64,000 nt of DNA from Comamonadaceae bacterium (GTDB lineage: Bacteria; Pseudomonadota; Gammaproteobacteria; Burkholderiales; Burkholderiaceae): contig CANCCJ010000003.1 in the NCBI GenBank assembly GCA_947374535.1, positions 34,556-98,555 of the forward strand, read 5' to 3'. The translations under genes were made by a program, and so were the position numbers. The notes beneath the pieces are model-generated. The model had not been told where the DNA came from. It saw only the letters and a list, made by a program, of their open reading frames with translations, and ran no database searches. Of this stretch, positions 35,183-44,838 are shown one piece after another. Every line of letters starts with the position of its first letter. Positions within the stretch are counted from its first letter, which is position 1.

Positions 35183-35963
35183 CCGCCCTGCGTTCTGGGT
35201 AAAGGAAGGCCGTGTCGGGGTAGTTGGTTTCCAGCACGCGCTTGGTGTCATCGCGCAACTGGTTCAAGCCGAGCCTGTCGTAGGACTGATACATGATGAA
35301 CAATGCTTCTTCTACAGCAGGGACGTCGCGGTACTCTTGCACTGTGATTTGTGCACGGTTGATGGCCGCTACATAGGCACCGCGCTGGTAGTAAAAACGC
35401 GCAACGTGCACATCTGAACGGGCCAGCGAGTTCTTGATGAATGCCATGCGCAAACGTGCATCGGCTGAGTATTTGGAATCAGGGAAGCGAACAACCAATT
35501 CACGGAAGACTTCGAAGGATTCTTTGGCTTGTTTGGGGTCGCGTTCGGCCAAATCTTGCTCAGCCACAGACGACATCAACCCCAAGTGGTCGTTGAAGTT
35601 CACCAAGCCTTTGAGGTACAGCGCATAGTCCAGCGCTGGGCTGGCGGGGTGCAGTTTGATGAAACGATCAAGCGTGGCCACGGCCTGCACAGGCTCATTG
35701 GTTTTGTATTGCGCCCACGCTTTGTCTAGCTGCGCTTGTTGCGCGAGTGGGGTGCCTGCGGCACGGCCTTCGAGTTTTTCATACATGCCGATGGCTTTGT
35801 CGTAACCGCCCGCAGCCATCTCTTCTTTGGCCTCGCTGTAGAGCTTGTCAACGCTCCAATCCTTGGTCGGGTCGTAGGTACTGTCGGCACAACCCGATAA
35901 AAGAATGGCGCTCGCCATTCCAACGGACACCCACACAGTCGATAATTTAAGTCGTAACACCAC
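35154..35963 (-). CDS. bamD: Outer membrane protein assembly factor BamD
   Basis: A lipoprotein of the BAM complex that helps insert beta-barrel proteins. The 269 residues have a signal with lipobox LLSGC (lipidated Cys25), then tetratricopeptide-like repeats (KLYSEAKEEMAAGGYDKAI, AYVAAINRAQITVQEY) and a basic C-terminus KKSWWKFW. The start is GTG with AGAGG seven bases upstream. An adjacent second GTG is equivalent. It is divergent from rluD, an arrangement widely conserved in proteobacteria. BamB is encoded at 45507-46658. Confidence 0.97.
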   Translation of the reverse strand: MVLRLKLSTVWVSVGMASAILLSGCADSTYDPTKDWSVDKLYSEAKEEMAAGGYDKAIGMYEKLEGRAAGTPLAQQAQLDKAWAQYKTNEPVQAVATLDRFIKLHPASPALDYALYLKGLVNFNDHLGLMSSVAEQDLAERDPKQAKESFEVFRELVVRFPDSKYSADARLRMAFIKNSLARSDVHVARFYYQRGAYVAAINRAQITVQEYRDVPAVEEALFIMYQSYDRLGLNQLRDDTKRVLETNYPDTAFLYPERRAAKKSWWKFW

Positions 35964-36040
35964 AGGTCAACCTCTTGAAGCAAAGTAAATCCATTCTATC
36001 GGCTCAGCCGCCATCCATCGCGCCAACACAGGAGGATGTT

Positions 36041-37018
36041 TTGCTTGATGAGCATGTCGACCTGACTGATGGTCCTGAAGTGGAGACTCGCGAACTCTCG
36101 ATCCCGTCTGAGCTGCATGGCGAGCGTCTTGACCGTGCTTTGGCGGTGCTACTGCCTGAGTTTTCGCGCAGTTTCTCTCAGCAGTTGCTCAGTGAAGGTT
36201 GTGTGAGCTGCGTGCTGCCCGCGCCCCGCGTGATGACCAAGGCTTCTGCCAAGGTGCGCATGGGCGAGCGTTACCAGCTTATTTTGAAGCCCACGCCGCA
36301 AAGCCAAGCCTTCAAGCCAGAAAACATCCCGCTTGATGTGATTTACGAAGATGCGGACATCCGCGTCCTCTTCAAACCCGCGGGCTTGGTGGTACATCCC
36401 GCTCCCGGGAATTGGAGCGGGACCTTGCTCAATGGTTTGTTGGCCCTAGATCCACAAGCCGTGATGCTGCCCCGTGCAGGCATCGTGCATCGCTTAGACA
36501 AAGACACCAGCGGCTTGATGATCGTCGCGCGCACACGCACGGCGATGGACGCCTTGGTGGCCATGATTGCGGCGCGTGATGTGCACCGTGAATATTTGGC
36601 GGTGGCTTACCGCAAATGGAGCGGTATCTTGGTGCGCGACATCGAGGCCGCCATTGGCCGCGACTACCGCAATCGCTTGCGCATGGCGGTGGTCGACCTA
36701 GAGCGCTTGCCTGGCAAAGAAGCACACACCACGTTCGAATGCTTGAGCAGTCAAGAAGAAGCCTGTTTGGTTCAATGCACCTTGCACACCGGGCGCACCC
36801 ACCAAATCCGCGTGCACATGGCGCACTTTGGTCACCCGTTGGTGGGTGATTCGCTTTACGCTGGCCCCATGAACATGGGCATTGACCGTCAAGCCTTGCA
36901 CGCCTTCCGTTTGAGCTTTGACCATCCCATCACCGGCGAGCCGCTGAAGTTTGAAGCGCCATTGCCTGACGACATGGTCAATTTGCTGGCCAATTTGGGG
37001 CTGAAGCTTCCGGAATAG
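36041..37018 (+). CDS. rluD: 23S rRNA pseudouridine synthase RluD
   Basis: Makes pseudouridines 1911, 1915 and 1917 in helix 69 of 23S rRNA in E. coli. An S4 domain (HGERLDRALAVLLPEFSRS) precedes the RluA-type catalytic domain with HRLDKDTSGLMIVART (catalytic Asp) and HTGRTHQIRVHM. The start is decided by a perfect AGGAGG at 36030-36035, five bases before TTG 36041, giving 325 residues. A TTG at 35975 keeps the frame open but has no ribosome site and would sit eleven bases from the bamD start. An out-of-frame ATG overlaps the ribosome site. Confidence 0.94.
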   Translation: MLDEHVDLTDGPEVETRELSIPSELHGERLDRALAVLLPEFSRSFSQQLLSEGCVSCVLPAPRVMTKASAKVRMGERYQLILKPTPQSQAFKPENIPLDVIYEDADIRVLFKPAGLVVHPAPGNWSGTLLNGLLALDPQAVMLPRAGIVHRLDKDTSGLMIVARTRTAMDALVAMIAARDVHREYLAVAYRKWSGILVRDIEAAIGRDYRNRLRMAVVDLERLPGKEAHTTFECLSSQEEACLVQCTLHTGRTHQIRVHMAHFGHPLVGDSLYAGPMNMGIDRQALHAFRLSFDHPITGEPLKFEAPLPDDMVNLLANLGLKLPE

Positions 37019-37038
37019 GTCTTTCAAGCCACCTCCGC

Positions 37039-37044
37039 TACAAT
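37039..37044 (+). promoter_or_regulatory. Candidate -10 hexamer for scpB
   Basis: TACAAT, flanked by CCGC and ACGG, matches the -10 consensus at five of six positions. The -35 region at proper spacing is weak. It would give a leader of about 120 bases containing the inverted repeat at 37091-37109. Confidence 0.45.
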
Positions 37045-37090
37045 ACGGCTTCACGCTTGTGAAAGCGGTGAGCCCTTTGGCTCTGACTTA

Positions 37091-37109
37091 GGTGATGCCC
37101 CGCATCACC
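37091..37109 (+). repeat. Perfect inverted repeat in the scpB leader
   Basis: GGTGATGC and GCATCACC form an 8-base-pair stem with a CCC loop, 65 bases before the scpB ATG. No T tract follows, so it is more likely a leader hairpin or operator than a terminator. Confidence 0.6.
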
Positions 37110-37173
37110 CCTACCAGCCTCGAGATGAATTTTCGTAGGCCATTTCCTCGACCCTTGACCCGGAACTCTCACG

Positions 37174-37875
37174 ATGAACACCGTGGATGCCAAGCGCGTA
37201 CTTGAGACCGCCCTAATTTGTTCGCACCAGCCGATTCAGATTCGCGATTTGCGCGTGCTGTTTTCTGACGCCTTGGGCGCTGACACCATCAGCACCCTGC
37301 TCGAAGAGTTGCAGCTCGATTGGGCACAACGCGGCGTGGCGTTGGTGCAAGTAGCCACCGGTTGGCGTTTTCAAAGCCGCCCAGAGATGCGTGAATTTTT
37401 AGACCGTCTGAACCCAGAGAAGCCTCCCAAATACTCACGTGCCGTGATGGAAACTTTGGCCATCATTGCGTACCGCCAGCCGGTGACGCGCGGCGACATG
37501 GAAGACGTGCGCGGCGTGACCATCAACTCCCTCGTACTCAAGCAGCTCGAAGACCGTGGTTGGGTTGAAGTCATTGGCCACCGCGAAACCGTGGGTCGTC
37601 CATCTTTGTACGCCACCACGCGCCAGTTTTTGGATGATCTGGGCTTGGCCTCACTCGACCAACTTCCCGTGTACGACAGCGCCCAAGCGCAAGCCAATGC
37701 CTTTGCCCGTTTGGGTGAGGATGACCCGACAACGCAGATGGACATGGCGCTAGAGCCCACTGAGGGCGAAGTCCTTGTTGAAGTGCCTTTGGCCATCCTC
37801 GAAGACGCCCCTATTTTTGAACTTTCCTCACCCAGAGACCCCGCCCCAACCGGCGATGAAACGCATGAACACTAA
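37174..37875 (+). CDS. scpB: SMC-ScpA-ScpB complex subunit ScpB
   Basis: 233 residues with two winged-helix domains. The conserved [18 protein letters not shown] block and VNGV-like [18 protein letters not shown] are diagnostic. It helps bridge SMC head domains in chromosome condensation and segregation. The C-terminus (about 185-233) is acidic and variable. Its 3' end overlaps rluB by 20 bases, which is the usual scpB-rluB pairing. scpA and smc are not in the window. Confidence 0.95.
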   Translation: MNTVDAKRVLETALICSHQPIQIRDLRVLFSDALGADTISTLLEELQLDWAQRGVALVQVATGWRFQSRPEMREFLDRLNPEKPPKYSRAVMETLAIIAYRQPVTRGDMEDVRGVTINSLVLKQLEDRGWVEVIGHRETVGRPSLYATTRQFLDDLGLASLDQLPVYDSAQAQANAFARLGEDDPTTQMDMALEPTEGEVLVEVPLAILEDAPIFELSSPRDPAPTGDETHEH

Positions 37876-39184
37876 ACACCACGACCTGGGTGGCAAGCCA
37901 AGCGACGACCACCACGACATCTTCAACGAAGACGACGCAGCCTTCGATTTTGAAGATGTTGTTTCTGGCGAATTTGATGCCGAGCTGATCCGCGCAGATG
38001 CCGCTCCCGAAAAGCGCGTCTTGTTGCCACAACCCGAATCGCCTAAGTTGCACAAAGTCCTAGCCCAATCGGGGTTGGGCTCGCGCATCGAAATGGAGCG
38101 CCTGATTGCCGAAGGCCACGTGGCCGTGAACAACGAAGTGGCCCACACCGGTCAACGTGTGCAGTTTGGCGACCAAATCAAGGTCAACGGTCGTCAACTC
38201 AAGGTGCGTATTGCGCCGCCGCCGCCACGCGTGATTGCGTATCACAAGCCTGCAGGCGAAGTGGTGACCACCGATGACCCACAAAACCGTCCTACCGTTT
38301 TTCGCCGTTTGCCACGTTTGTACCAAGGCAAATGGCAGTCGGTCGGTCGCTTGGACTTGAACACCGAAGGCTTGTTGCTGTTCACCAGCTCTGGCGAATT
38401 GGCCAACCAGCTCATGCACCCCCGCTTTGGTTTGCAGCGCGAATACGCGGTGCGATCATTGGGCAAGCTCAGCAAAGACCAAAAAGAACAACTCATCACC
38501 GGCATTCAGCTTGACGATGGTCCTGCCCAATTTGGTTCGATCGAAGAAGGCGGTGGCGAAGGTTCCAACTGCTGGTATCGCATCACCATTTCTGAAGGCC
38601 GCAACCGCGAAGTGCGCCGCATGTTTGAGGCGGTTGGTCACGCAGTGAGCCGCTTGATTCGCATTCGCTACGGTGCGATGGTGTTGCCACGCGGTTTGAA
38701 GCGCGGCGCGTTTGTGGAGTTGGGCGAGCGTGACATCCGTGCGTTGATGGAAGCCGCCGGAGCCGAAGCGCCTATGCAAAGTGGCCCTTCACACAACAAC
38801 CGCACCGAACGTGCGAGCAGCCGTCGCCGTGGCAACAGCGTTGGGCCACGTCCCTCTACGCCGCGCGCACCTGAAGAGCGCAACGCTGGCCCTGAGCGCT
38901 TGGTTCGCACCGAGCGTCGCCGTGGTGGCAAACCGCCAGAGCGTTTGCAGCAGCCCGATCCCATGCAAACCTCGGTGGGTTACATCGGCGCTGACAGCTA
39001 TGCGGATGAACGTCAACGCAAAAAAGACGGTCAAAAGGCTTTTAAAGCTGGCTTGGTCGGCGGTCCACGCCCCTCATCAGCCAGTGGTCCACGTCGCGGC
39101 GGCGCGACCGGCGGGAGCTTTGGCGGTGGCCGATCTGGCGGTGGCAGCACGGGTGGCGGTAATCGTGGCCGTGGTGGTCGCTAA
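37856..39184 (+). CDS. rluB: 23S rRNA pseudouridine synthase RluB with Gly/Arg-rich tail
   Basis: Forms pseudouridine 2605 in 23S rRNA in E. coli. An acidic N-terminal extension (about 1-60) precedes the S4 domain ([18 protein letters not shown]). The catalytic domain has [14 protein letters not shown] and [18 protein letters not shown]. From about residue 310 a long disordered tail follows, ending in a Gly/Arg/Ser-rich stretch ([19 protein letters not shown]) that resembles an RNA-binding RGG tail. The start could be ATG 37856 or 37865, and both lie inside scpB. Translation is probably coupled to scpB. Confidence 0.93.
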   Translation: MKRMNTKHHDLGGKPSDDHHDIFNEDDAAFDFEDVVSGEFDAELIRADAAPEKRVLLPQPESPKLHKVLAQSGLGSRIEMERLIAEGHVAVNNEVAHTGQRVQFGDQIKVNGRQLKVRIAPPPPRVIAYHKPAGEVVTTDDPQNRPTVFRRLPRLYQGKWQSVGRLDLNTEGLLLFTSSGELANQLMHPRFGLQREYAVRSLGKLSKDQKEQLITGIQLDDGPAQFGSIEEGGGEGSNCWYRITISEGRNREVRRMFEAVGHAVSRLIRIRYGAMVLPRGLKRGAFVELGERDIRALMEAAGAEAPMQSGPSHNNRTERASSRRRGNSVGPRPSTPRAPEERNAGPERLVRTERRRGGKPPERLQQPDPMQTSVGYIGADSYADERQRKKDGQKAFKAGLVGGPRPSSASGPRRGGATGGSFGGGRSGGGSTGGGNRGRGGR

Positions 39185-39244
39185 ATCGCAGCCAAGACAA
39201 CGCAAAAACGCTGCTGAGTGAGAGGGTAAATCCCTTGAAGCGGT

Positions 39245-39250
39245 TAAAAT
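39245..39250 (+). promoter_or_regulatory. Candidate -10 hexamer for ndk
   Basis: TAAAAT lies about 60 bases before the ndk start and is followed by AACGGG. The -35 region at standard spacing is weak. This is the most promoter-like sequence in the 124-base rluB-ndk gap. Confidence 0.45.
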
Positions 39251-39308
39251 AACGGGCTTCGCACTTCGCGCAAAAATTTCAATCACAGTCAATTCAAGGA
39301 AATTCCAA

Positions 39309-39731
39309 ATGACCGAACGTACCCTCTCCATCATCAAGCCAGACGCAGTTGCTAAAAACGTGATCGGCCAAATCTACGCTCGCTTTGAAGCTGCTGGCTT
39401 GAAAGTGGTGGCTGCTCGCATGGCTCACTTGTCACGCGGCGAAGCTGAACAGTTTTACGCCGTGCACAAAGCACGTCCTTTCTTCAAAGATTTGGTCGAC
39501 TTCATGGTTTCTGGCCCCGTCATGATCCAAGTGTTGGAAGGCGAGAACGCCATCTTGAAAAACCGTGATTTGATGGGTGCCACCAACCCTAAAGACGCCG
39601 CACCTGGCACCATCCGCGCTGACTTCGCTGACAGCATCGATGCCAACGCTGTGCACGGTTCTGACGCCGCTGAGACTGCCGCTGTTGAAATCGGCTTCTT
39701 CTTCGCCGGTATGAACGTTTACGGTCACTAA
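39309..39731 (+). CDS. ndk: Nucleoside-diphosphate kinase
   Basis: 140 residues that match the whole family length. The phosphohistidine is His116 in NAVHGSDA, and the start [12 protein letters not shown] and [15 protein letters not shown] are the conserved ATP-site segments. It equalises nucleoside triphosphate pools by ping-pong phosphate transfer. AAGGAA precedes the ATG. It opens the conserved cluster ndk-rlmN-pilW-rodZ-ispG-hisS. Confidence 0.98.
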   Translation: MTERTLSIIKPDAVAKNVIGQIYARFEAAGLKVVAARMAHLSRGEAEQFYAVHKARPFFKDLVDFMVSGPVMIQVLEGENAILKNRDLMGATNPKDAAPGTIRADFADSIDANAVHGSDAAETAAVEIGFFFAGMNVYGH

Positions 39732-39776
39732 GAGGCAATGGGCGCGGCTGGTGACAGCAGCGCTTACGCAAAAAAA

Positions 39777-40907
39777 ATGACGGCCAACCTGCTTGATTTT
39801 GATCTCGACGGTTTGGCCGTTTTTTGTGAGCGCTTGGGCGAGAAACGCTTTCGTGCCACACAGCTATTCCGGTGGATCCACCAAAAGGGCGCACAAGACT
39901 TTGATCAGATGTCTGATCTCGCCAAGTCATTGCGCGAAAAGCTGAAAACCTGCGCACAGGTTCAGCCCCTAACGCCCATTTCTCGACACGACTCCGCCGA
40001 TGGCACCATCAAATGGTTGTTCGACGTGGGGGACGGCAACGCCGTTGAAACCGTGTTCATTCCCGAAGACGATCGAGGTACTTTGTGCATTTCGTCGCAA
40101 GCCGGTTGCGCGGTGGGCTGTCGCTTTTGCTCGACGGGGCACCAAGGCTTTAGCCGCAACCTCACCACTGGCGAAATCTTGTCGCAGCTGTGGTTTGCTG
40201 AGCACACGCTGCGCAAGCAGTTCAACACGACTGAGCGCGTCATCTCCAACGTGGTGATGATGGGCATGGGCGAGCCGCTGCAAAACTACAGTGCCTTGGT
40301 ACCCGCCTTGCGCTCGATGTTGGACGACCACGGCTACGGCCTTTCGCGCCGCCGTGTCACGGTGTCTACCTCAGGCGTGGTGCCCATGATGGACCGCTTG
40401 GGCGAAGACTGTCCTGTCGCTTTGGCCGTGTCGTTGCATGCACCTACAGATGCCTTGCGCGACAACTTGGTACCCCTCAACCGCAAATACCCCTTGCACG
40501 AGTTGATGGACGCGTGCCGCCGCTATTTGGCCCACGCACCACGTGACTTCATCACCTTCGAATACTGCATGTTGGACGGCGTGAATGATCAGCCCGAACA
40601 TGCGCAAGCCTTGATCGATTTGGTCAGGCCAAACCGTGGCTCCGGTGAACCTGTGCCATGCAAGTTCAACCTCATTCCATTTAACCCTTTCCCAGCCTCA
40701 GGGCTCACGCGCTCAAGTGCGGCGACAGTCAAAGCCTTTGCCGCGCAACTGAGCGAGGCGGGCATCATCACCACTGTGCGCAAAACGCGGGGTGACGACA
40801 TTGATGCTGCTTGCGGTCAGCTCGCAGGAGACGTGAAAGACCGCACCAAGGTTGATGCACGCATGGCCAAACAACGCGTGATTCCTTTGACGCAGGTGTC
40901 GTCATGA
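39777..40907 (+). CDS. rlmN: Dual-specificity 23S rRNA A2503 / tRNA A37 C2-methyltransferase RlmN
   Basis: A radical SAM enzyme. The cluster-binding CxxxCxxC is [12 protein letters not shown] (Cys111, 115 and 118 from this start). A conserved C-terminal Cys required for the protein-RNA intermediate lies in the [22 protein letters not shown] region. The family N-terminus [14 protein letters not shown] points to ATG 39777. An ATG at 39738 is only two bases from a GAGG and would add 13 residues. The stop overlaps pilW as ATGA. Confidence 0.96.
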   Translation: MTANLLDFDLDGLAVFCERLGEKRFRATQLFRWIHQKGAQDFDQMSDLAKSLREKLKTCAQVQPLTPISRHDSADGTIKWLFDVGDGNAVETVFIPEDDRGTLCISSQAGCAVGCRFCSTGHQGFSRNLTTGEILSQLWFAEHTLRKQFNTTERVISNVVMMGMGEPLQNYSALVPALRSMLDDHGYGLSRRRVTVSTSGVVPMMDRLGEDCPVALAVSLHAPTDALRDNLVPLNRKYPLHELMDACRRYLAHAPRDFITFEYCMLDGVNDQPEHAQALIDLVRPNRGSGEPVPCKFNLIPFNPFPASGLTRSSAATVKAFAAQLSEAGIITTVRKTRGDDIDAACGQLAGDVKDRTKVDARMAKQRVIPLTQVSS

Positions 40908-41446
40908 ACTGGGCGCGTGTCGCGGCTTGTTTGGGTTTGTTCTGCGGTGTCTTGGTGGGCCTGAACGCTTGCAGTACGGCTGCGCCACAACTCGACGCAC
41001 TCACTCAAGCCGAGCCTGACAGCTCGCGCCAACGCGCCATGCGTCGCCTGAGCTTGGCGAGTGCGTATTACGAACAAGGTCAAAACGAGGTGGCGCAGCA
41101 AGAAGTCCGCGCCGCATTGCAAATTGATCCGAAATTTGCATCTGCTTACAGCTTGTTGGGCCTGATTCATCAGCGCGACAAAGCGCCTACTTTGGCGGAG
41201 CAGAGTTTTCAGCAAGCCTTGCAGTTGGCATCCGTGGCGCCTGCGAATGCTGCGGATTTGGCGGCCATACAACACAACTACGGTTGGTTTTTGTGCGAGA
41301 AAAACCATTTCGCTCAAGCGCAAACGCAGTTCAGCAGTGCCGTGTCGCAGCCTGGCTACCGTCAAGTGGATAAAACGATGAAAGCCATCGAGTTTTGCCA
41401 AGCGAGAGCCGCCGCTCAAACCGATGTGCGTAAAAGCAATAATTGA
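40904..41446 (+). CDS. pilW: Short PilW/PilF-like TPR lipoprotein (type IV pilus assembly)
   Basis: 180 residues with a lipobox GLNAC (Cys23) and about three tetratricopeptide repeats ([50 protein letters not shown]). PilF/PilW pilotins, which deliver the PilQ secretin to the outer membrane, are normally about 250 residues with six repeats. The position between rlmN and rodZ is the normal betaproteobacterial locus. The C-terminal half is missing with no visible frameshift. Function in pilus assembly is therefore uncertain, and other pil genes are not in the window. Confidence 0.88.
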   Translation: MNWARVAACLGLFCGVLVGLNACSTAAPQLDALTQAEPDSSRQRAMRRLSLASAYYEQGQNEVAQQEVRAALQIDPKFASAYSLLGLIHQRDKAPTLAEQSFQQALQLASVAPANAADLAAIQHNYGWFLCEKNHFAQAQTQFSSAVSQPGYRQVDKTMKAIEFCQARAAAQTDVRKSNN

Positions 41447-41474
41447 CGCAACAAATTTTTAAATTTGAAGACTG

Positions 41475-42131
41475 ATGACCGAAGAAACAACGACTCCCCA
41501 TTCTCCTAGCGTGACCGCCGGAGCTTTGCTTCGCCAATACCGTGAAGCCTTTGGCCTAAAGGCAGATGCCTTGGCGCTGGCTTTGCACGTGTCCCCCGCG
41601 AAGCTAGAAGCCTTGGAAGCTGACCGCTTAGACGAGCTGCCAGACGCCATGTTTGCCCGTGCCTTGGCATTGGCCGTGTGCCGCCAACTGAAGGCCGACG
41701 CCGCGCCTGTGTTAGCCCTGATGCCCGGGCAGGATATCTCGCGTCTAGCGCCCAAAGACGAACGTGGCTTGGACTTTCCCTTAGACCGTCCTTCGTTCTT
41801 GCCGCAGTCCAGCTTTTTGCTGGTGGCTCGATTGTTCACGCCCATGCGTTGGGCTGCGTTGGCTGTCTTGGTATTGGCTTTGGTGTTGGGTTTGTGGCCC
41901 GAGATTCATGCCTTGTTGGTCTTCAAAGACGAGCCTGCATTGGGCTCAGTGGTGGCACCTGTCGCTCAGCCTGTCGCAGCACCTCCCGCCATCGAGACCT
42001 TGACGCCCGTGGTGGAGGCGTCTAAGTCTGCCAACATGGTCGTGACCACCGTTCATTCACCTGCAGTAGCCAGCCCCGCGACTGGGGCAGCCGTGGGTGC
42101 AAGCGCGGCTGGAGCGCCTGATGCCCGCTAA
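41475..42131 (+). CDS. rodZ: RodZ-like cytoskeletal protein lacking the usual C-terminal domain
   Basis: 218 residues. An N-terminal helix-turn-helix domain (about 14-85, [37 protein letters not shown]) resembles the MreB-binding domain of RodZ. It is followed by a basic stretch, one transmembrane segment (about 124-142) and a Pro/Ala/Val-rich periplasmic tail. RodZ proteins usually end with a periplasmic DUF4115 beta domain, and here the chain stops before it. The final 11 bases overlap ispG. Shape control through MreB would still be possible, since the cytoplasmic part is intact. Confidence 0.87.
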   Translation: MTEETTTPHSPSVTAGALLRQYREAFGLKADALALALHVSPAKLEALEADRLDELPDAMFARALALAVCRQLKADAAPVLALMPGQDISRLAPKDERGLDFPLDRPSFLPQSSFLLVARLFTPMRWAALAVLVLALVLGLWPEIHALLVFKDEPALGSVVAPVAQPVAAPPAIETLTPVVEASKSANMVVTTVHSPAVASPATGAAVGASAAGAPDAR

Positions 42132-43404
42132 CGAAAACGCTAAAAATAACGCCATGGCGAACACGCAAGGTATTGCCTTGTCGCAACCCAAAGCACGCAG
42201 CAGTTTGCAAGCGCGCGTGGCTTGGGGTGACCATGTGGTAACCGTGGGTGGTGATGCCCCCGTGCGCGTGCAGTCCATGACCAACACAGACACGGTCGAT
42301 GCAATTGGTACAGCCATTCAAATCAAAGATTTGGCCTTGGCTGGCTCAGAGCTGGTGCGTATCACCGTCAATACGCCTGAGGCCGCAGCTGCGGTGCCGT
42401 ATGTGCGCGAACAGCTCGACAAGATGGGCATTCACGTCCCTTTGATTGGCGACTTTCATTACAACGGCCATCGTTTGCTGACCGAGTTTCCCGACTGCGC
42501 GCAAGCGTTGTCCAAGTACCGCATCAACCCTGGCAACGTGGGCAAGGGCGATAAGCACGACAAGCAATTTGGCCAAATGATTGAAGCCGCGATGCGCTAC
42601 AACAAAGCTGTGCGCATCGGTGTGAATTGGGGTAGTTTGGACCAAGAGTTGCTCGCCAAGTTGATGGATGAGAACGCTTTGCGTGCCAACCCGTTTGAGG
42701 CGAAGCAAGTGATGTACGAGGCGCTCATCACCTCGGCCATCGATTCGGCCAAGTTGGCACAAAGCATGGGCATGCCAGCGAACCAAATTTTGCTCAGTTG
42801 CAAGGTGAGTGGTGTGCAAGACTTGATTGCCGTGTACCGCGAGCTGGCTCAACGTTGCAATTACCCACTGCATTTGGGGCTCACCGAGGCTGGCATGGGC
42901 ACACGCGGCACGGTGGCTTCCACCACAGCCTTGTCCATCTTGCTGCAAGAGGGCATTGGCGACACCATCCGCGTCTCGCTCACGCCGCAGCCAGGTGAAG
43001 CACGGACGCAAGAGGTGGTGATTGCCTCTGAAATTTTGCAAGCCTTGGGGTTGCGCACCTTTGTGCCCAGCGTGACCGCATGCCCCGGCTGTGGCCGCAC
43101 CACCAGCACCACCTTCCAAGAAATGGCCAAGTCGATTGACGACTTTTTGCGCGCCCAAATGCCTGTGTGGCGGACCCAATACCCTGGGGTTGAAAACCTC
43201 AAGGTGGCGGTGATGGGTTGCATCGTCAACGGCCCCGGCGAGAGCAAGCATGCCGACATCGGCATCAGCCTGCCTGGCAGTGGTGAAGCACCTGCTGCAC
43301 CCGTATTTATTGATGGCGAAAAAGCCATGACCTTGCGCGGCGACAACATCGCGCAAGAGTTCCACCAGATTGTTGAAAACTACATTGAAAAACGCTTCGG
43401 TTAA
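42121..43404 (+). CDS. ispG: 4-hydroxy-3-methylbut-2-en-1-yl diphosphate synthase IspG
   Basis: An iron-sulfur enzyme of the methylerythritol phosphate isoprenoid pathway. 427 residues. Cluster ligands are Cys321 and Cys324 in [10 protein letters not shown] and Cys367 in [11 protein letters not shown], with the nearby Glu. The N-terminal barrel has [15 protein letters not shown] and [18 protein letters not shown] lies six bases before ATG 42121, which places the start inside the end of rodZ. A GTG 24 bases upstream is less likely. hisS follows after 3 bases. Confidence 0.97.
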   Translation: MPANENAKNNAMANTQGIALSQPKARSSLQARVAWGDHVVTVGGDAPVRVQSMTNTDTVDAIGTAIQIKDLALAGSELVRITVNTPEAAAAVPYVREQLDKMGIHVPLIGDFHYNGHRLLTEFPDCAQALSKYRINPGNVGKGDKHDKQFGQMIEAAMRYNKAVRIGVNWGSLDQELLAKLMDENALRANPFEAKQVMYEALITSAIDSAKLAQSMGMPANQILLSCKVSGVQDLIAVYRELAQRCNYPLHLGLTEAGMGTRGTVASTTALSILLQEGIGDTIRVSLTPQPGEARTQEVVIASEILQALGLRTFVPSVTACPGCGRTTSTTFQEMAKSIDDFLRAQMPVWRTQYPGVENLKVAVMGCIVNGPGESKHADIGISLPGSGEAPAAPVFIDGEKAMTLRGDNIAQEFHQIVENYIEKRFG

Positions 43405-43407
43405 GCC

Positions 43408-44784
43408 GTGCGCCCGCCTATCGTGACGACAGAAAACAAAACAACAAATAAACCTGCCAAAGCCCAAGCCTTGACGGCTGTCAAAGGCATGAACGATTTG
43501 CTCCCACCAGCCTCAGCCCAATGGGAATGGCTGGAGGACAAAGTTCGCGGCTTGATGGCCCGCCACGCGTACCGCAATTTGCGCACACCTATCGTTGAAC
43601 CCACAGCCTTGTTTGTGCGTGGCTTGGGTGAGGTGACCGACATCGTGGAAAAGGAGATGTACTCCTTTGAAGATCGTCTGAACGGTGAGCAACTCACTTT
43701 GCGCCCCGAAGCTACTGCGGGTGTTGTGCGTGCTGTGGTCGAACACAACATGCTCTATGACGGTGGCAAGCGCTTGTACTACATGGGCCCGATGTTTCGT
43801 CACGAGCGCCCACAACGCGGCCGCTATCGCCAGTTCCACCAAATCGGCGCAGAGGCTTTGGGTTTTCCCGGCGCTGAGGTGGACGCTGAGTTGATTGTGT
43901 TGGCCGCCACGCTGTGGCAAGAGCTGGGTTTGCAAGACGTGCGCTTGGAACTCAACAGCTTGGGCCAACCCAACGAACGCGCCGCACACCGCGCTGCGTT
44001 GATCACCCACCTAGAAGCCCACGTTGATGTGCTGGACGAAGAAGCAAAGCGCCGTCTGCACACCAACCCCCTGCGCATCTTGGACACCAAAAATCCTGCA
44101 ATGCAAGCGGTGGTCGAAGCGGCGCCTAAGCTGATGGATTTCCTGGGCGAAGCCTCGTTGGCCCACTTCAATGCCGTGCGCGCCATTTTGGATGCCAGCG
44201 GTGTGGCGTATCGCATCAACCCGCGCTTGGTGCGTGGCATGGATTACTACAACCTCACCGTGTTTGAGTTTGTGACCGAGCGCTTAGGCTCCCAAGGCAC
44301 GATTTGCGGCGGTGGCCGTTATGACTACCTGATCGAGCAGGTGGGCGGCAAACCTGCGCCTGCTGTGGGCTGGGCTTTGGGAATGGAGCGTGTGTTGGAG
44401 TTGCTCAAGGAGCAAGGTACGTTGCCCGAGGCTACGGGGCCTGACGTCTACGTCATCGTGCCCGACGCTTCGGCCCTGCCTGTGGTGTTCAAAACCATTC
44501 AAACCCTGCGCGCCCAAGGCATGTCTGTGCAAATGCACGCGGCACATGGTTCTGTGGCTGGCGAGGGCATGGGCAGCATGAAGTCGCAGTTCAAAAAGGC
44601 CGATGGCAGCGGCGCACAGTTCGCTTTGATTTTTGGGGGCGATGAGCTGGCCCGTGGCGAAGTCACCCTCAAGTCTTTGCGCGATGGCGCGGGCGCTCAA
44701 GAGGCTGTGCCATTGGCTGACGTCACCGTTCGTGTGGCCACCAAACTCGCGCAGGGCTTGGCCCAATCCCAACCCACGGCATAA
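43408..44784 (+). CDS. hisS: Histidine-tRNA ligase
   Basis: A class II aminoacyl-tRNA synthetase of 458 residues. Signature blocks are [10 protein letters not shown], the motif 2 loop [17 protein letters not shown], the histidine-specific [13 protein letters not shown] and CGGGRYDYL, and the anticodon-binding C-terminal domain. The start is GTG 43408. A GTG at 43423 would remove five residues. It lies directly behind ispG as part of the conserved string. The related protein HisZ is encoded at 52208-53374. Confidence 0.97.
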   Translation: MRPPIVTTENKTTNKPAKAQALTAVKGMNDLLPPASAQWEWLEDKVRGLMARHAYRNLRTPIVEPTALFVRGLGEVTDIVEKEMYSFEDRLNGEQLTLRPEATAGVVRAVVEHNMLYDGGKRLYYMGPMFRHERPQRGRYRQFHQIGAEALGFPGAEVDAELIVLAATLWQELGLQDVRLELNSLGQPNERAAHRAALITHLEAHVDVLDEEAKRRLHTNPLRILDTKNPAMQAVVEAAPKLMDFLGEASLAHFNAVRAILDASGVAYRINPRLVRGMDYYNLTVFEFVTERLGSQGTICGGGRYDYLIEQVGGKPAPAVGWALGMERVLELLKEQGTLPEATGPDVYVIVPDASALPVVFKTIQTLRAQGMSVQMHAAHGSVAGEGMGSMKSQFKKADGSGAQFALIFGGDELARGEVTLKSLRDGAGAQEAVPLADVTVRVATKLAQGLAQSQPTA

Positions 44785-44797
44785 AGAAGCCGAGCCC

Positions 44798-44803
44798 TAC
44801 AAT
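44798..44803 (+). promoter_or_regulatory. Candidate -10 hexamer upstream of yfgM
   Basis: TACAAT sits 36 bases before the yfgM ATG in the 54-base gap after hisS, followed by an AT-rich run (44804-44832). The proposed -35 would be inside hisS. Confidence 0.4.
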
Positions 44804-44838
44804 TCGCTAAATTTTTTTTTAGTCAAAACTATCACACC

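Noticed and set aside
36398..36421. An 8-base-pair inverted repeat inside rluD
   Set aside because: It encodes the conserved PGNWSG region and has no T tract. It is best explained by the codons.
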